Of a DNA stretch of 40,238 nucleotides, positions 1 through 10,347 are shown in pieces. Source of the DNA: a bacterium (GTDB taxonomy: Bacteria; Sumerlaeota; Sumerlaeia; SLMS01). Made by a program: the position numbers and the translations under genes. The notes beneath the pieces are model-generated. The model ran no database searches and was not told the DNA's origin. It saw only the letters and a list, made by a program, of their open reading frames with translations. How positions within the stretch are numbered: position 1 is the first letter of the stretch; each line of letters starts with the position of its first letter. Location of the stretch: the NCBI GenBank assembly GCA_016125005.1, contig WGMQ01000068.1:1-40238 (forward strand), read 5' to 3'.

Positions 1-563
1 GCGCAAAAGCGCCCGTCCCTTCGGGTTTCCGATTGGCGGGCGCCCGATGGCGAACCGGTCTTGCCCGATGCACGGGCATCGCGCTGCGCCCGTTTCTACA
101 ACGGATCGCACGCGCCAATCGGGAAACGGAATTGACCCGTCATCGGGTGGAAGCGCCCTAACCGCAACATGGACGTCCGGCCGCGTGTCTTTCAGACACG
201 TACCAGTCCGAGGCGGTTCGGCTTGTCCGCCAGGGCCGGTCGACGACCACGTTCTCCCGCCATTCGCCCACGACGTCCACGCCGGTGCGGTTGCCCGGCA
301 AGCCGTTCCCGCCTGCCCGACAAATCGGCGCCGGTCTTTTCAGGACATGCGGGCGATGAAATCGCATTCCAGGGCGCGGAAGGTTCCTTCGGAGTTGTGA
401 AATAAATTTCATCTACTGAATTTTCAATCAAAACGATTGACTCCGCGTCCGGGTGCTGGTTTGAAATAGCTGTCTGCGAAAAAACTCGCAGGATGAAATT
501 TCTTGCAGAATGGGCCGGTTTCCTCGAAGATCGGACCGAGGCAGGAAACCAAGGGAGGAACAA
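1..563. other. Leader region with no convincing gene
   Basis: No reading frame here gives a protein I recognise; the open frames on both strands are arginine/proline-rich and look like GC-rich shadow frames. Several small inverted repeats are visible: TTTCCGATTGGCG (26-38) pairs, with a one-base bulge, with 113-126; CGTGTCT/AGACACG (184-190/194-200) is a perfect 7-bp stem with a 3-base loop. From about 398 the sequence becomes AT-richer and carries the probable promoter and operator of the downstream ABC operon. A decayed gene or insertion-sequence remnant in 1-390 cannot be excluded. Confidence 0.5.
398..503 (+). promoter_or_regulatory. Candidate operator/promoter of the sugar-polyol operon
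   Basis: An AT-rich stretch precedes the binding-protein gene. It contains a perfect inverted repeat TGAAAT-AA-ATTTCA (398-411), a related TGAATTTTCA (417-426) and the palindrome GAAATTTC (495-502). The segments 404-413 and 492-501 are also exact reverse complements of each other, so two like sites face each other about 80 bp apart. TTGACT (437-442) could be a -35 box, but no good -10 is evident. The likely ligand-responsive regulator is the SorC-type protein encoded at 4256-5236; this link is inferred from position. Confidence 0.4.
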
Positions 564-1583
564 ATGAACAGAGTTGGATTGGCCGGGCTCGTCGCCGCGG
601 CAACGTTGTCTTTCGGTCTGGCCTCGGCTAGTGGCGCGGCCGCCCAGAGCAAGTTCCAGTGCGAACCTGGAGAAACCTACATCATGAACGTCATGGTTTC
701 CGCGCATCCCTATTGGGTGCCGGTCTACCAGGGCTTCAAGCAGGCGGCCGCCGCCATGGGCTGCAAGACCATCTTTTCGGGCACGCCCGACTACGACATC
801 ACCAAGCAGATCGCGTCATTCGAACAGGATCTGGTCAAGAGCCCGGCCGGCGTCCTGCTTCATCCGATGCAGTCGGATCCCTTCATCGAGCCGATCAACC
901 GCGCCATCGATGGCGGCACCGCGATTGTGACCTTCGCGGCAGATTCGCCGAAGTCGAAGCGCACCGCCTACATCACGTCGGACAATCTGGCCGAAGCGAA
1001 GTTCGCGGCGGAGGAAATCGTCAAGCAGGTAGGCGACAGTGCGGAGTATGCGGTGCTGGAGAATCCCGGCCAGAGCAATCATGACCTGCGCGTGACGGCC
1101 CTGATCGACTACATGGAGAAGAACTACCCGAATATGAAACTTGTGGGTCGCCAGGCCAGCAACCAGGACAGCAACGCCGCCTACCGGGCGACCGCCTCGA
1201 TGCTGCAGGCAAACCCGAACCTCAAGGCAATGTGGATTCCCGAGGCCGGATCGGCCGAAGGCGCCGTCGCGGCGGTGCTCGAGGCAAAGGCCAAGGTGCT
1301 GATCATGCACGCCGACGTCACGCCGACCACGCTCGAGCACATCAAGGCCGGAAACATCCACATGGCGCTGAACCCGAACCAGGGCGTACAGGGCTTCATG
1401 GGCTTCATCGCGACCTTCCTGGCGGCCCATCCGGACATGTTCGATCCGTTCAACGACTACAAGGTGTCGGGCTACAATCCGATGCAGATCCCCTTCGTGG
1501 ACAACGGCTTCGCCGTCATCACAAAGGAGAATGCGGATTCGTTCGATCTGAACAAGTACATGGAAGGCCGCGACCCCAACTGA
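564..1583 (+). CDS. Sugar ABC transporter periplasmic binding protein (RbsB type)
   Basis: A 339-residue periplasmic substrate-binding protein of the ribose/galactose/autoinducer-2 class. The start at 564 follows GGGAGGAA with good spacing and gives a typical signal peptide (basic MNR, hydrophobic core, Ala-rich cleavage region about residues 23-27); an upstream ATG in the same frame at 510 would put 18 charged residues before the signal and is unlikely. The mature protein has the two-lobe periplasmic fold pattern, with early segments reading MNVMVSAHPYWVPVYQGFKQ and later VLLHPMQSDPFIEPINRAID, typical of family members binding pyranose or furanose sugars. It opens an operon with its own ATPase and permease. 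Ligand is unknown; the downstream kinase and dehydrogenases point to a sugar or polyol. Confidence 0.9.
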   Translation: MNRVGLAGLVAAATLSFGLASASGAAAQSKFQCEPGETYIMNVMVSAHPYWVPVYQGFKQAAAAMGCKTIFSGTPDYDITKQIASFEQDLVKSPAGVLLHPMQSDPFIEPINRAIDGGTAIVTFAADSPKSKRTAYITSDNLAEAKFAAEEIVKQVGDSAEYAVLENPGQSNHDLRVTALIDYMEKNYPNMKLVGRQASNQDSNAAYRATASMLQANPNLKAMWIPEAGSAEGAVAAVLEAKAKVLIMHADVTPTTLEHIKAGNIHMALNPNQGVQGFMGFIATFLAAHPDMFDPFNDYKVSGYNPMQIPFVDNGFAVITKENADSFDLNKYMEGRDPN

Positions 1584-1606
1584 GGTCAGCCATGCAACGA
1601 CATCGG

Positions 1607-1636
1607 CCCGCGCCTGTCCCTTCCGGCAGGCGCGGG
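1607..1636 (+). promoter_or_regulatory. Intercistronic stem-loop after the binding-protein gene
   Basis: CCCGCGCCTG (1607-1616) and CAGGCGCGGG (1627-1636) form a perfect 10-bp GC-rich stem with a 10-base loop. No T-run follows, so it is not a standard terminator. Hairpins in this place, between a binding-protein gene and the transporter genes, commonly protect the upstream message from 3' decay and give excess binding protein; that role is inferred here. Confidence 0.55.
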
Positions 1637-1682
1637 TCCCGCGAAATCACCGCATCCAGGCCCATGAACCGAAGTCAGCGAC

Positions 1683-3215
1683 ATGCCCCGCGATAATCAG
1701 GACGATCTCATCCTCGAGATAAGGAACATGTCGAAATCGTTCGGGCAGATCCACGCCCTGCGCGGCGTCCAGTTCGAGCTGCGTCGCGGCGAGATCCATG
1801 CGGTCGCCGGTGAAAACGGGGCCGGAAAGTCGACGCTCATGAACATCATCGACGGCATTCTGCGTGCGGACGAGGGTACGATTCGCCTCGACGGACAGGA
1901 GGTCGACATCACCTCTCCGGCGGTCGCCCAGGAACTCGGGATCGGTTTCGTCCACCAGGAGATCGCGCTGTGCCCGGACATCACGGTCGCCGAAAACATC
2001 TTCATGGGCGCGACCAGCACCAGCCGCCGCACGCTGATGAACTACGCCGACATCGAGCGAAAGGCCTCGCAGATCCTGCGCCCCCTCGGCGATATCGATC
2101 CCTCCGCGCTAGTGCGGAGCCTTTCCATATCGCAGCAGCAACTCGTCGAGATCGCCAAGGCGCTGACGCTCGACTGCCGCGTGCTGATCCTCGACGAGCC
2201 GACCGCCGCGCTGACCGAGCGCGAGGCCAAGGCGCTCTTCGAGATCGTCCACGCCCTTGCCGCCCAGGGTATCTCGATCATCTATATCTCGCACCGCATG
2301 GTGGAGATCTTCGAGAGTTGCGATCGCGTCACCGTTCTGCGCGACGGACAGTACATCAAGACAATGACGGTCGCCGACACCACCCCGCGCGAAGTGGTCA
2401 GCGCCATGGTCGGCCGGGTCATCGACAGCCTCTATCCCGAAAAGCAGCGCGCCGACGAACGCTCCGACGAGATCATTCTGGAGGTTCGCAACCTTACTGA
2501 AAAGACCCGCTTCCGCGACATCTCCTTCCAGCTGCGCAAGGGTGAAATCCTCGGTCTGGCCGGCCTGATCGGCGCCGGGCGCAGCGAAATCGCGAAGGGC
2601 GTGTGCCGGCTCGGGCTCGACGTGACCGGCGAGGTCGTGCTCACCGGGCGCCGCCTCGCCCTGCGCGATTACGGCGACAGCATCGAACAGGGCATCGTCT
2701 ACCTTTCGGAGGACCGCAAGGGCGACGGCCTTTTCCTCGACATGTCGATCGCAGCAAATGTCTCCGCCCTCGATCTGCGCCAGATCGCGGGAGGCCTCGG
2801 GATCATCGACGAAAGCCGCGAGGCCGATCTTGCGAGCGGTCTGGCCGATCAGCTCGGCCTCAAGCACGGCCATGTCCGCCAACCCGTCAGCGCGCTGTCG
2901 GGCGGCAACCAGCAGAAGGTCGCCATCGCCAAGATGCTTTCCGTCAATCCGAAGGTGATCTTTCTCGACGAGCCGACGCGTGGCGTCGATGTCGGCGCCA
3001 AGGCCGAGATTCACCGTATTCTGCGCGAACTTGTCCGCAGCGGCGTGGGGATCGTCGTCATTTCCTCGGAGCTGCCGGAACTGATCGGCGTCTGCGACCG
3101 CGTCCTGGTCGTGCGCGAGGGCGAGATCGCCGGCGAGGTGGCGGGAGACGAGATGACCGAGGAAATGATCATCTACCTGGCGTCGGTGGGGCAAGACCGC
3201 CGGAGAAACTCATGA
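1683..3215 (+). CDS. Sugar ABC transporter ATP-binding protein, duplicated (RbsA/MglA type)
   Basis: A 510-residue ATPase with two fused nucleotide-binding domains, as usual for ribose/galactose-type importers. Domain 1 has Walker [10 protein letters not shown] near residue 44, the family's modified signature [15 protein letters not shown] and Walker [12 protein letters not shown]. Domain 2 has the degenerate Walker [10 protein letters not shown] (Lys replaced by Arg, normal in this family's second half), [15 protein letters not shown] and [12 protein letters not shown]. It couples ATP hydrolysis to transport through the permease encoded next. Its stop overlaps the permease start (ATGA at 3212-3215), indicating translational coupling. 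Confidence 0.93.
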   Translation: MPRDNQDDLILEIRNMSKSFGQIHALRGVQFELRRGEIHAVAGENGAGKSTLMNIIDGILRADEGTIRLDGQEVDITSPAVAQELGIGFVHQEIALCPDITVAENIFMGATSTSRRTLMNYADIERKASQILRPLGDIDPSALVRSLSISQQQLVEIAKALTLDCRVLILDEPTAALTEREAKALFEIVHALAAQGISIIYISHRMVEIFESCDRVTVLRDGQYIKTMTVADTTPREVVSAMVGRVIDSLYPEKQRADERSDEIILEVRNLTEKTRFRDISFQLRKGEILGLAGLIGAGRSEIAKGVCRLGLDVTGEVVLTGRRLALRDYGDSIEQGIVYLSEDRKGDGLFLDMSIAANVSALDLRQIAGGLGIIDESREADLASGLADQLGLKHGHVRQPVSALSGGNQQKVAIAKMLSVNPKVIFLDEPTRGVDVGAKAEIHRILRELVRSGVGIVVISSELPELIGVCDRVLVVREGEIAGEVAGDEMTEEMIIYLASVGQDRRRNS

Positions 3216-4234
3216 GCGAGGGGAAAAACATGGCAACCACGGGTGCGACGGCGCCGTTCCGGCCGAGGCAGGGCGCCGGTCCCGCCGATATCGTCAGGCG
3301 CCTGCTGCGCATGCGCGAGACCGGGCTGGTCCTGATCATCCTGGCGCTGTTCCTGGTGATGTCGTTCGCCTCGCCCTACTTTCTGACCTGGGTCAACATG
3401 CGCGCGATGGCCATGGCCTTTGCGGTTGAGGGCATCGTCGTCGTCGGCATGACGATCCTTCTGATTTCCGGCGGCATCGACCTTTCGGTCGGATCGGTGA
3501 CGGCGCTTGCGATGGTGATCGCCGGGCTTCTGTTTCTCGCCGGCGTCGATCCGTGGATCGCCTCGGCGATCTCGATTGCCGCCTGTGCGTCGATCGGCGC
3601 CGGCATGGGCTTCTTCGTAACCCGGGTCGGTCTGCACCACTTCATCGTGTCGCTGGCGGTGATGGTGATCGCGCGCGGCCTTTGCCTGCTCGGCACCGGC
3701 GGGCGGCCGCTCGGCCTCTACACCCTGCCGCCGGAGTTCAAGTTCATCGGCCAGGGCTCGATCGGCGTCATTCCGGTCGTGATCGTCGTCTTCGTCGTCG
3801 TGGTGGTGGCCTTCGACTTCATGCTCCGGCGCACCACCATGTTCCGCAAGGTTTTCTACACCGGGAGCAACGAGAAGGCGGCCGCCTATTCGGGCATCCG
3901 CACCAAGAAGGTGGTGTTCCTGACCACGACGCTTTGCTCGGCGCTGTGCGGCGTCGCCGGCATCATCTACATGGCGCGTTTCGGTTCGGCGCAGCCGACC
4001 TTCGGTATCGGCATGGAGCTCAACGTGATCGCCGCGGCGGTGATCGGCGGCGCCAGCCTGTCGGGCGGAACGGGCACGATCTTCGGCGCGATCCTCGGCG
4101 CGATCCTGCTCTCCGTGGTCTCCAGTTCGCTCGCCCTGCTGGATGTCTCCGTATACTGGCAGGACATCATCCGGGGTTCGATTCTCCTGAGCGCGGTGAC
4201 GATCGACCACTACCTCAACAAGCGGCGCGGCTGA
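3212..4234 (+). CDS. Sugar ABC transporter permease (RbsC type)
   Basis: A 340-residue inner-membrane permease of the BPD_transp_2 (ribose/AraH) family. After a polar N-terminus of about 40 residues come roughly nine to ten hydrophobic segments. Family hallmarks are visible: [16 protein letters not shown], the cytoplasmic coupling region around [13 protein letters not shown], and the C-terminal [19 protein letters not shown]. The start at 3212 overlaps the ATPase stop; a second Met seven codons in (MATTG) is possible. It forms the transmembrane channel for the upstream binding protein and ATPase. Confidence 0.92.
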   Translation: MSEGKNMATTGATAPFRPRQGAGPADIVRRLLRMRETGLVLIILALFLVMSFASPYFLTWVNMRAMAMAFAVEGIVVVGMTILLISGGIDLSVGSVTALAMVIAGLLFLAGVDPWIASAISIAACASIGAGMGFFVTRVGLHHFIVSLAVMVIARGLCLLGTGGRPLGLYTLPPEFKFIGQGSIGVIPVVIVVFVVVVVAFDFMLRRTTMFRKVFYTGSNEKAAAYSGIRTKKVVFLTTTLCSALCGVAGIIYMARFGSAQPTFGIGMELNVIAAAVIGGASLSGGTGTIFGAILGAILLSVVSSSLALLDVSVYWQDIIRGSILLSAVTIDHYLNKRRG

Positions 4235-4255
4235 ACGGCGCCGGCTGGAAAGATC

Positions 4256-5225
4256 ATGGCTGAGAAGAAACCCGATTTCGATGCGATCCGGCAGATCCAC
4301 ACCGTTCTGGTGCTGCACTTCGTCGACGGACTGAAGCAGTCGGAGATCGCCCTTGCGCTCAACCTGTCGACCTCCAAGGTCAACCGGCTGATCACCCAGG
4401 GCCGCAAGCTCGGCATGGTCAGGATTGCCATCGAAAGCCCGTTCCAGCGGCTCGTCGATCTCGAAAAGCGGCTGAACCGGGTCGCCGGGCTGGCGATGAG
4501 CGTGGTCACGCCCACGGTTTCCGGAAGCCTGGAATCGACGCTGCAGCAGGTCGGCAAGGCCGCCGCCAACCAGGTCCTGGAAACCCTGCGCGAGGGCGAC
4601 GTCATCGCCATCACCGGCGGAAAGGCGGTCAGCGCGGTGGTCGAGAACATGCAGGCCGAGCGCAGCTTCGACGTTACGGTCGTTCCGCTCACCGGCGGCG
4701 TGCAGGGCAAGTACTACACCGACGTCAACCACCTGGCGACGCAACTGGCCGAACGCCTGGGCGGCAAGACCATGCTCGTGCATGCGCCGCTGTTCGCCGA
4801 GAACCAGGCCCAGCGAAACATGCTGCTCGACATGGCCTCCGTCAAGGAGGTCTTCGACCTCGCCCGCCAGGCGGCGATCGCGCTTGTCGGCATCGGCTCG
4901 ATCGATACGCCGGGTTCGAGCTATTTCGATCTGCACCCGATGTCGAACCCCGACCGGAAAGAGATTGTGCTCAGCGGGGTGCGCGGCGAGTTCCTCGCCC
5001 ACCTGATCCGCGAGGACGGCACGCTCGCCGACTACCCCTTGAATTCGCGCCTGGTGGCGCTCGACCCGGCAGAACTGTCGCAGATCCCGCGACGTATCGG
5101 CGTTGTCGCCGGCGTCGAAAAGGTGCTGCCGATCCAGGCCGCCCTTAACGGCCGCTTCCTGGATTCCCTCGTCATCGACGAAGTGACCGCGGGCGCGGTC
5201 CTCGAACGAATGGAGAACTTGCAGA

Positions 5226-5236
<11 letters not shown>
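4256..5236 (+). CDS. SorC/DeoR-type sugar-binding transcriptional regulator
   Basis: A 326-residue regulator with an N-terminal helix-turn-helix (about residues 20-50, KQSEIALALNLSTSKVNRLI) and a large C-terminal sugar-phosphate-binding domain of the SorC family (about 60-320), with GDVIAITGGKAVSAVV and the conserved LVGIGSID stretch. Proteins of this family, such as EryD of erythritol catabolism, sense a phosphorylated intermediate. It lies inside the operon it probably controls, 21 bp after the permease, and its last codons overlap the aldo/keto reductase start. The TGAAAT-type palindromes at 398-503 are candidate binding sites. Confidence 0.88.
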
Positions 5237-6221
<985 letters not shown>

Positions 6222-6279
6222 CCCGATTTCCCCAACGATGGAGTTAAGCCGCTGCCTTCGCGCGGCGAACGGCGAAGCC

Positions 6280-8001
6280 ATGTCCGAACAACGAGACAAG
6301 AAACTTGAACTGATGCGCCGCGATGGCCGCTTCGATGTGATCGTCGTCGGCGGCGGCATCAATGGCATTGGCGTCTATCGCGAACTCGCCGCGCAGGGCC
6401 TGCGCGTGCTGCTCGTCGAACGCAACGATTTCTGTTCGGGCTGCAGCGCCGCCCTGTCAAGGATGATCCATGGCGGTTTGCGATATCTTGAGAATGGCGA
6501 ATTCGATCTGGTGCGCGAATCGCTGCGCGAGCGCGACGCATTGCTGCGCAACGCCGCCCACATGGTGAGGCCCTTGCCGACGACGATCCCCGTCAATTCG
6601 GTGTTTTCCGGCCTGCTCAACGGCACGGCGAGCTTTCTCGGGCTTTCCAGGCAGCCCTCGAGCCGCGGCGCGCTGCCGGTGAAGATCGGCCTGGCGATGT
6701 ATGACTGGATCACCCGCGAGCGCCGGGCGTTGCCCAGGCACAGCTTTCGCGGCCGTGACGAAACCTTGAAGCTGTGGCCCAGGCTGAATCCGCGCCTGCT
6801 CTATTCGGCAACCTATCACGACGCCTGGATCAGCTACCCCGAAAGGATGGGCGTCGAACTCGTCCTCGACACCGAACGGCTCTCGCCGCAGAGCGTGGCG
6901 CTGAACCATGCCCGGATCACCCGTCGCCAGGACGGCTTTGAGGTCGAGGACCGGATAACCGGCGAGACATTCGCGGTCGGGGCGCGCGCCATCGTCAACG
7001 CCACCGGCGCCTGGCTGGATGATGCGCTCGATCAACTCGCGCGGCGCAGTCCCGGGTCGAAGCCCTTCGTCTCGGGCACCAAGGGATCTCACCTGGTGAT
7101 CGAAAACGCCGATCTGCACGAGGCGCTCAACGGGCACATGATCTATTTCGAGAACACCGACGGCAGGGTTTGCATCGTCTTTCCCTATCTCGGCAAGGTG
7201 CTGGCGGGCGCGACCGATATCCGGGTCGAGAAGGCAAGCCGCGTGCGCTGCGAACCGGAGGAGCGCGACTATATCGTAGAGGCGCTGAAGTCGGTGTTTC
7301 CGGCGATCGTCATTGCCGAGGGCGACGTGGTCTACAGCTTCAGCGGCATCCGGCCGCTGCCGCTCAGCAACCAGGAATTCACCGGCCGCATCTCGCGCGG
7401 CCATTTCGTGCATCGCCTCGACGGTCCGCTCCCGCATTTCTGCCTGGTCGGCGGCAAGTGGACCACGTTCCGCGCCTTCGCCGAACAGACGGCCGATGCG
7501 GTGCTGGCCGAACTCGATGTGCCGCGAAAGACCGGCACGCTGGACATGGCCATCGGCGGCGGGGCCGGCTTTTCCGCCGGCCATGCCGGCGAACTGGTCG
7601 AGCGGTACGGAATACCGGATGAACGCGCCGCGTATCTCGCCGATCTCTACGGCACCCGTGCCGGCGAGGTGCTTGCCTTCTGCGCCGGCCGCGACGACGA
7701 CATTGCGCTGGACGGCCTTTGCCAGACCACCGCCGCCGAGATCGCCTTCCTCGTCCAGCGCGAATGCGTCTGCCGGCTCGGCGACATACTGCTCCGGCGC
7801 ACGCCGCTGGCGATCCGCGGCGAGGTTTCCGGCGCCCTGATCGACAGTGTCGCCGCCATCCTGGCGGCAGAGGCCGGCTGGGACGAGGAGAAGACACGCC
7901 GCGAGGCCGGCGACTTCCGCGCCGAACTCGAAACGTTCCACGGCGTCTCCGGCGAGATGCTCGAACGCAGAACCCGCGACAGGAGAAACGCATGCGCATA
8001 A
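6280..8001 (+). CDS. GlpD-like FAD-dependent polyol-phosphate dehydrogenase
   Basis: A 573-residue flavoprotein of the aerobic glycerol-3-phosphate dehydrogenase family. The N-terminal Rossmann motif VIVVGGGINGIG, the family block MIHGGLRYLENGEFDLVRE and the later VYSFSGIRPL with VGGKWTTFR are all present, and a GlpD-type C-terminal domain follows. It passes electrons to the quinone pool from a polyol phosphate. It could be a true glycerol-3-phosphate dehydrogenase or, given the SorC regulator and FGGY kinase, a paralogue working on another polyol phosphate in the way of EryB. The start is uncertain: an upstream ATG at 6238 and one at 6313 are also in frame, and none has a strong ribosome-binding site. 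Confidence 0.85.
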   Translation: MSEQRDKKLELMRRDGRFDVIVVGGGINGIGVYRELAAQGLRVLLVERNDFCSGCSAALSRMIHGGLRYLENGEFDLVRESLRERDALLRNAAHMVRPLPTTIPVNSVFSGLLNGTASFLGLSRQPSSRGALPVKIGLAMYDWITRERRALPRHSFRGRDETLKLWPRLNPRLLYSATYHDAWISYPERMGVELVLDTERLSPQSVALNHARITRRQDGFEVEDRITGETFAVGARAIVNATGAWLDDALDQLARRSPGSKPFVSGTKGSHLVIENADLHEALNGHMIYFENTDGRVCIVFPYLGKVLAGATDIRVEKASRVRCEPEERDYIVEALKSVFPAIVIAEGDVVYSFSGIRPLPLSNQEFTGRISRGHFVHRLDGPLPHFCLVGGKWTTFRAFAEQTADAVLAELDVPRKTGTLDMAIGGGAGFSAGHAGELVERYGIPDERAAYLADLYGTRAGEVLAFCAGRDDDIALDGLCQTTAAEIAFLVQRECVCRLGDILLRRTPLAIRGEVSGALIDSVAAILAAEAGWDEEKTRREAGDFRAELETFHGVSGEMLERRTRDRRNACA

Positions 8002-8846
8002 GCAACAAGGCCCGGATGAACCGGATGTTCACCAATGGCGGTTGCCTCGACGTCGCCATCGACCACGGCGTCTGCAACGAACCGGGTTTTCTGGTCGGGC
8101 TGGAAGACATGGCGGGCGTTGTCGATACGCTGGTCGAGGCCAGGCCCGACGCGATCCAGATGGCCTATGGCCAGGCGGACCTGCTGCAGGCGCGTCCGGA
8201 AAAGGACAAGCCGGCGCTCGTCATGCGCATCGACATGGGCAACCCCTACAATCCCCAGCGCCACCGGGTGATGTGGTCGATGCTGCAGAACCATGACGAT
8301 CCTATCGTCGGCGCGCTCGAAATGGACGCCGCCTGCGTCGTGGTGAACCTGTTCATGTTGCCCGACGAGCCGGAGCTTTTCCGCCAATGCGTCGAGAACA
8401 TCGCCAAGGTGCGCGGCGCCTGCCACAAATACGGAATGCCGCTGATGATCGAGCCCCTGGTGATGCTGCCCAACGACATTCGCGGCGGCTATCAGGTCGA
8501 CGGCGACGCCGACAAGATCGTCACGCTTGTCCGGCTGGCTTCGGAGATGGGGGCAGACATCATCAAGGCCGACCCCACGGACGACCCGCGGGATTTCCAC
8601 CGGGTGGTGGAAGCCGCGCGCGTGCCGGTCCTGGTGCGCGGCGGCGGCAAGGAGGATCTCAGAAGCGTGCTGGCGAAATCGGCCGTGCTCATGAAGCAGG
8701 GCGCCAGGGGCATGGTCTACGGCCGCAACATCTACCAGCACGACAACCCGAAGGCTGTCGTCAACGCGCTGATGGCGATGATCCACCACGGCGCCGACGG
8801 CGAGGATGCCTGGGACATCTACAATCGGGGATCGGGGCGTGGCTGA
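7992..8846 (+). CDS. Class I aldolase of the DhnA/LsrF type
   Basis: A 284-residue (beta/alpha)8 aldolase. The pattern is that of archaeal-type class I fructose-bisphosphate aldolase and LsrF: VAIDHG near residue 22, a Schiff-base lysine candidate K192 in ADIIKADPTDD, and the phosphate-binding end VLVRGGGKED ... GARGMVYGRNIYQ. It probably cleaves, or transfers an acyl group from, a ketose phosphate made by the neighbouring kinase and dehydrogenases. The start at 7992 overlaps the end of the GlpD-like gene by 10 bp and follows AGGAG. The exact substrate is unknown. Confidence 0.85.
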   Translation: MRISNKARMNRMFTNGGCLDVAIDHGVCNEPGFLVGLEDMAGVVDTLVEARPDAIQMAYGQADLLQARPEKDKPALVMRIDMGNPYNPQRHRVMWSMLQNHDDPIVGALEMDAACVVVNLFMLPDEPELFRQCVENIAKVRGACHKYGMPLMIEPLVMLPNDIRGGYQVDGDADKIVTLVRLASEMGADIIKADPTDDPRDFHRVVEAARVPVLVRGGGKEDLRSVLAKSAVLMKQGARGMVYGRNIYQHDNPKAVVNALMAMIHHGADGEDAWDIYNRGSGRG

Positions 8847-10347
8847 GAAAGGACCCTTCCTTCTCGGCCTCGACGCCGGCAACACGGTTATCAAGGCGGT
8901 GTTGTTCGATGAAGCCGGCCGACAACTCGCCATGCACGGGCTGGACGGCCACACACGGACGCCGAGGCCCTGTCACGTCGAGCGCGACGTGGACGAGTTG
9001 TGGGCCAATGCAAGCGATGCGATCCGCGCCTGCATCGCCAAGGCCGGGGTCGAGCCGGCTCAGATAGCGGCGATCGGGACGGCCGGCCACGGCAACGGGC
9101 TCTATTTGCTCGACCGCGAGGGCGGCGCGCTGATCGGCATCCAGTCGCTCGACACCCGCGCGGCGGCGCTTGCGGGCGAACTTGACGCGGAAAACGGCGC
9201 GGCGATGCACGCCATCAACCTGCAGCGACCCTGGCCATCGCAGACGCCGGTCCTGCTCGCCTGGCTGAAGCGCCACCAACCCGCGCTCTACGCGCGTGCG
9301 GGAACGTTGCTGTTCGCCAAGGATATCGTGACGTTTCGCCTGACCGGCGAACGCGCCAGCGAGATTTCCGACATGTCGGGTGCGGGCCTGCTGCGGCTGC
9401 CGGAAGCTGTCTATGACGATGAATTGCTGGCGCTCTACGGACTGGCGGACGCCAGGGTCATGCTGCCGTCGCTGCGCCGCCCGACCGAGATTGTCGGCCA
9501 TGTCACCGCGTCCGCCGCCGCGTCCACGGGGCTGTGCGAAGGCACGCCGGTCGTCGGCGGCTATTTCGACGTTGTCGCCTCGGCGCTCGGCTCCGGCGCG
9601 GTCGGCGCCGGAGCCGTCTCGATTGTCGTTGGAAGCTGGTCGATCAACCAGGTGTTTTCCGCAGCGCCGGTGCGCGACGAGCGGGTCTTCATGGTCTCGG
9701 CCTATGGCGACGGGCGTTACGCCAACATGGAGAACAGCGCGACATCCGCCGCCAATCTGGAATGGTATGTGCGCACGCTGGTCGAGCGCGGCGGCCACCA
9801 CGACGATCCCTTCGCCTTGGTGAACGAACTGGTGGAGGCAGTGACGCCGGCCTCCAACGATCCGCTGTTTCACCCCTTTCTCTATGGCGGTCGAATGGGC
9901 GCGCACCAGCGCGGCGGCTTCTACGGCCTCGGCGGCTGGCATCAGGAGGGCCATTTGCTGCGGGCCCTCTTCGAGGGAGTGATGTTCGAGCACCGTCGCC
10001 ATATCGAGGTGCTTGGTCAGGCCGGGGTCTGCTTCGACAAGGCGGCGTTGTCGGGTGGCGGTTCGCGTTCGCGGTGCTGGCCGCAAATGTTCGCTGACGG
10101 ACTGGGCGTCACCGTAACCGTGGCCGAGGCGCGCGAGACCGGCGCGCTCGGTGCGGCCATCGCGGCTGCGGTCGGCGCGGGCATCCACGCCGACGAGGTC
10201 GCGGGCGTGCGGGCGATGGTGCGCCAGGAACGGAGCTACCGCCCGAACAGCGAGATGCGGGCGCATTACGACCGCCGCTATGCTATCTGGACGCGATTGA
10301 CCGCCGCCATGGAACCGATCTGGAAAGATCTGGAAGGCTTGCAATGA
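8839..10347 (+). CDS. FGGY-family carbohydrate kinase (LyxK/xylulokinase-like)
   Basis: A 502-residue sugar kinase of the FGGY family with the actin-like ATPase fold. The first phosphate loop reads LLGLDAGNTVIKAVLFD. GTPVVGGYFDVVASALGSG and ATSAANLEWY resemble the corresponding parts of E. coli L-xylulose kinase LyxK as I recall it, and the adenosine loop ALSGGGSRSRCWPQMFAD is intact. It should phosphorylate a ketose or polyol imported by the upstream ABC system. The start is a GTG at 8839, whose frame overlaps the aldolase stop (GTGGCTGA), an arrangement for translational coupling; an in-frame ATG at 8806 inside the aldolase gene is less likely. Confidence 0.87.
   Translation: MAEKGPFLLGLDAGNTVIKAVLFDEAGRQLAMHGLDGHTRTPRPCHVERDVDELWANASDAIRACIAKAGVEPAQIAAIGTAGHGNGLYLLDREGGALIGIQSLDTRAAALAGELDAENGAAMHAINLQRPWPSQTPVLLAWLKRHQPALYARAGTLLFAKDIVTFRLTGERASEISDMSGAGLLRLPEAVYDDELLALYGLADARVMLPSLRRPTEIVGHVTASAAASTGLCEGTPVVGGYFDVVASALGSGAVGAGAVSIVVGSWSINQVFSAAPVRDERVFMVSAYGDGRYANMENSATSAANLEWYVRTLVERGGHHDDPFALVNELVEAVTPASNDPLFHPFLYGGRMGAHQRGGFYGLGGWHQEGHLLRALFEGVMFEHRRHIEVLGQAGVCFDKAALSGGGSRSRCWPQMFADGLGVTVTVAEARETGALGAAIAAAVGAGIHADEVAGVRAMVRQERSYRPNSEMRAHYDRRYAIWTRLTAAMEPIWKDLEGLQ

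Noticed and set aside
47..405. Open frames on both strands at the window start
   Set aside because: No ribosome-binding site, no recognised motif and low-complexity Arg/Pro content; left as unassigned sequence.
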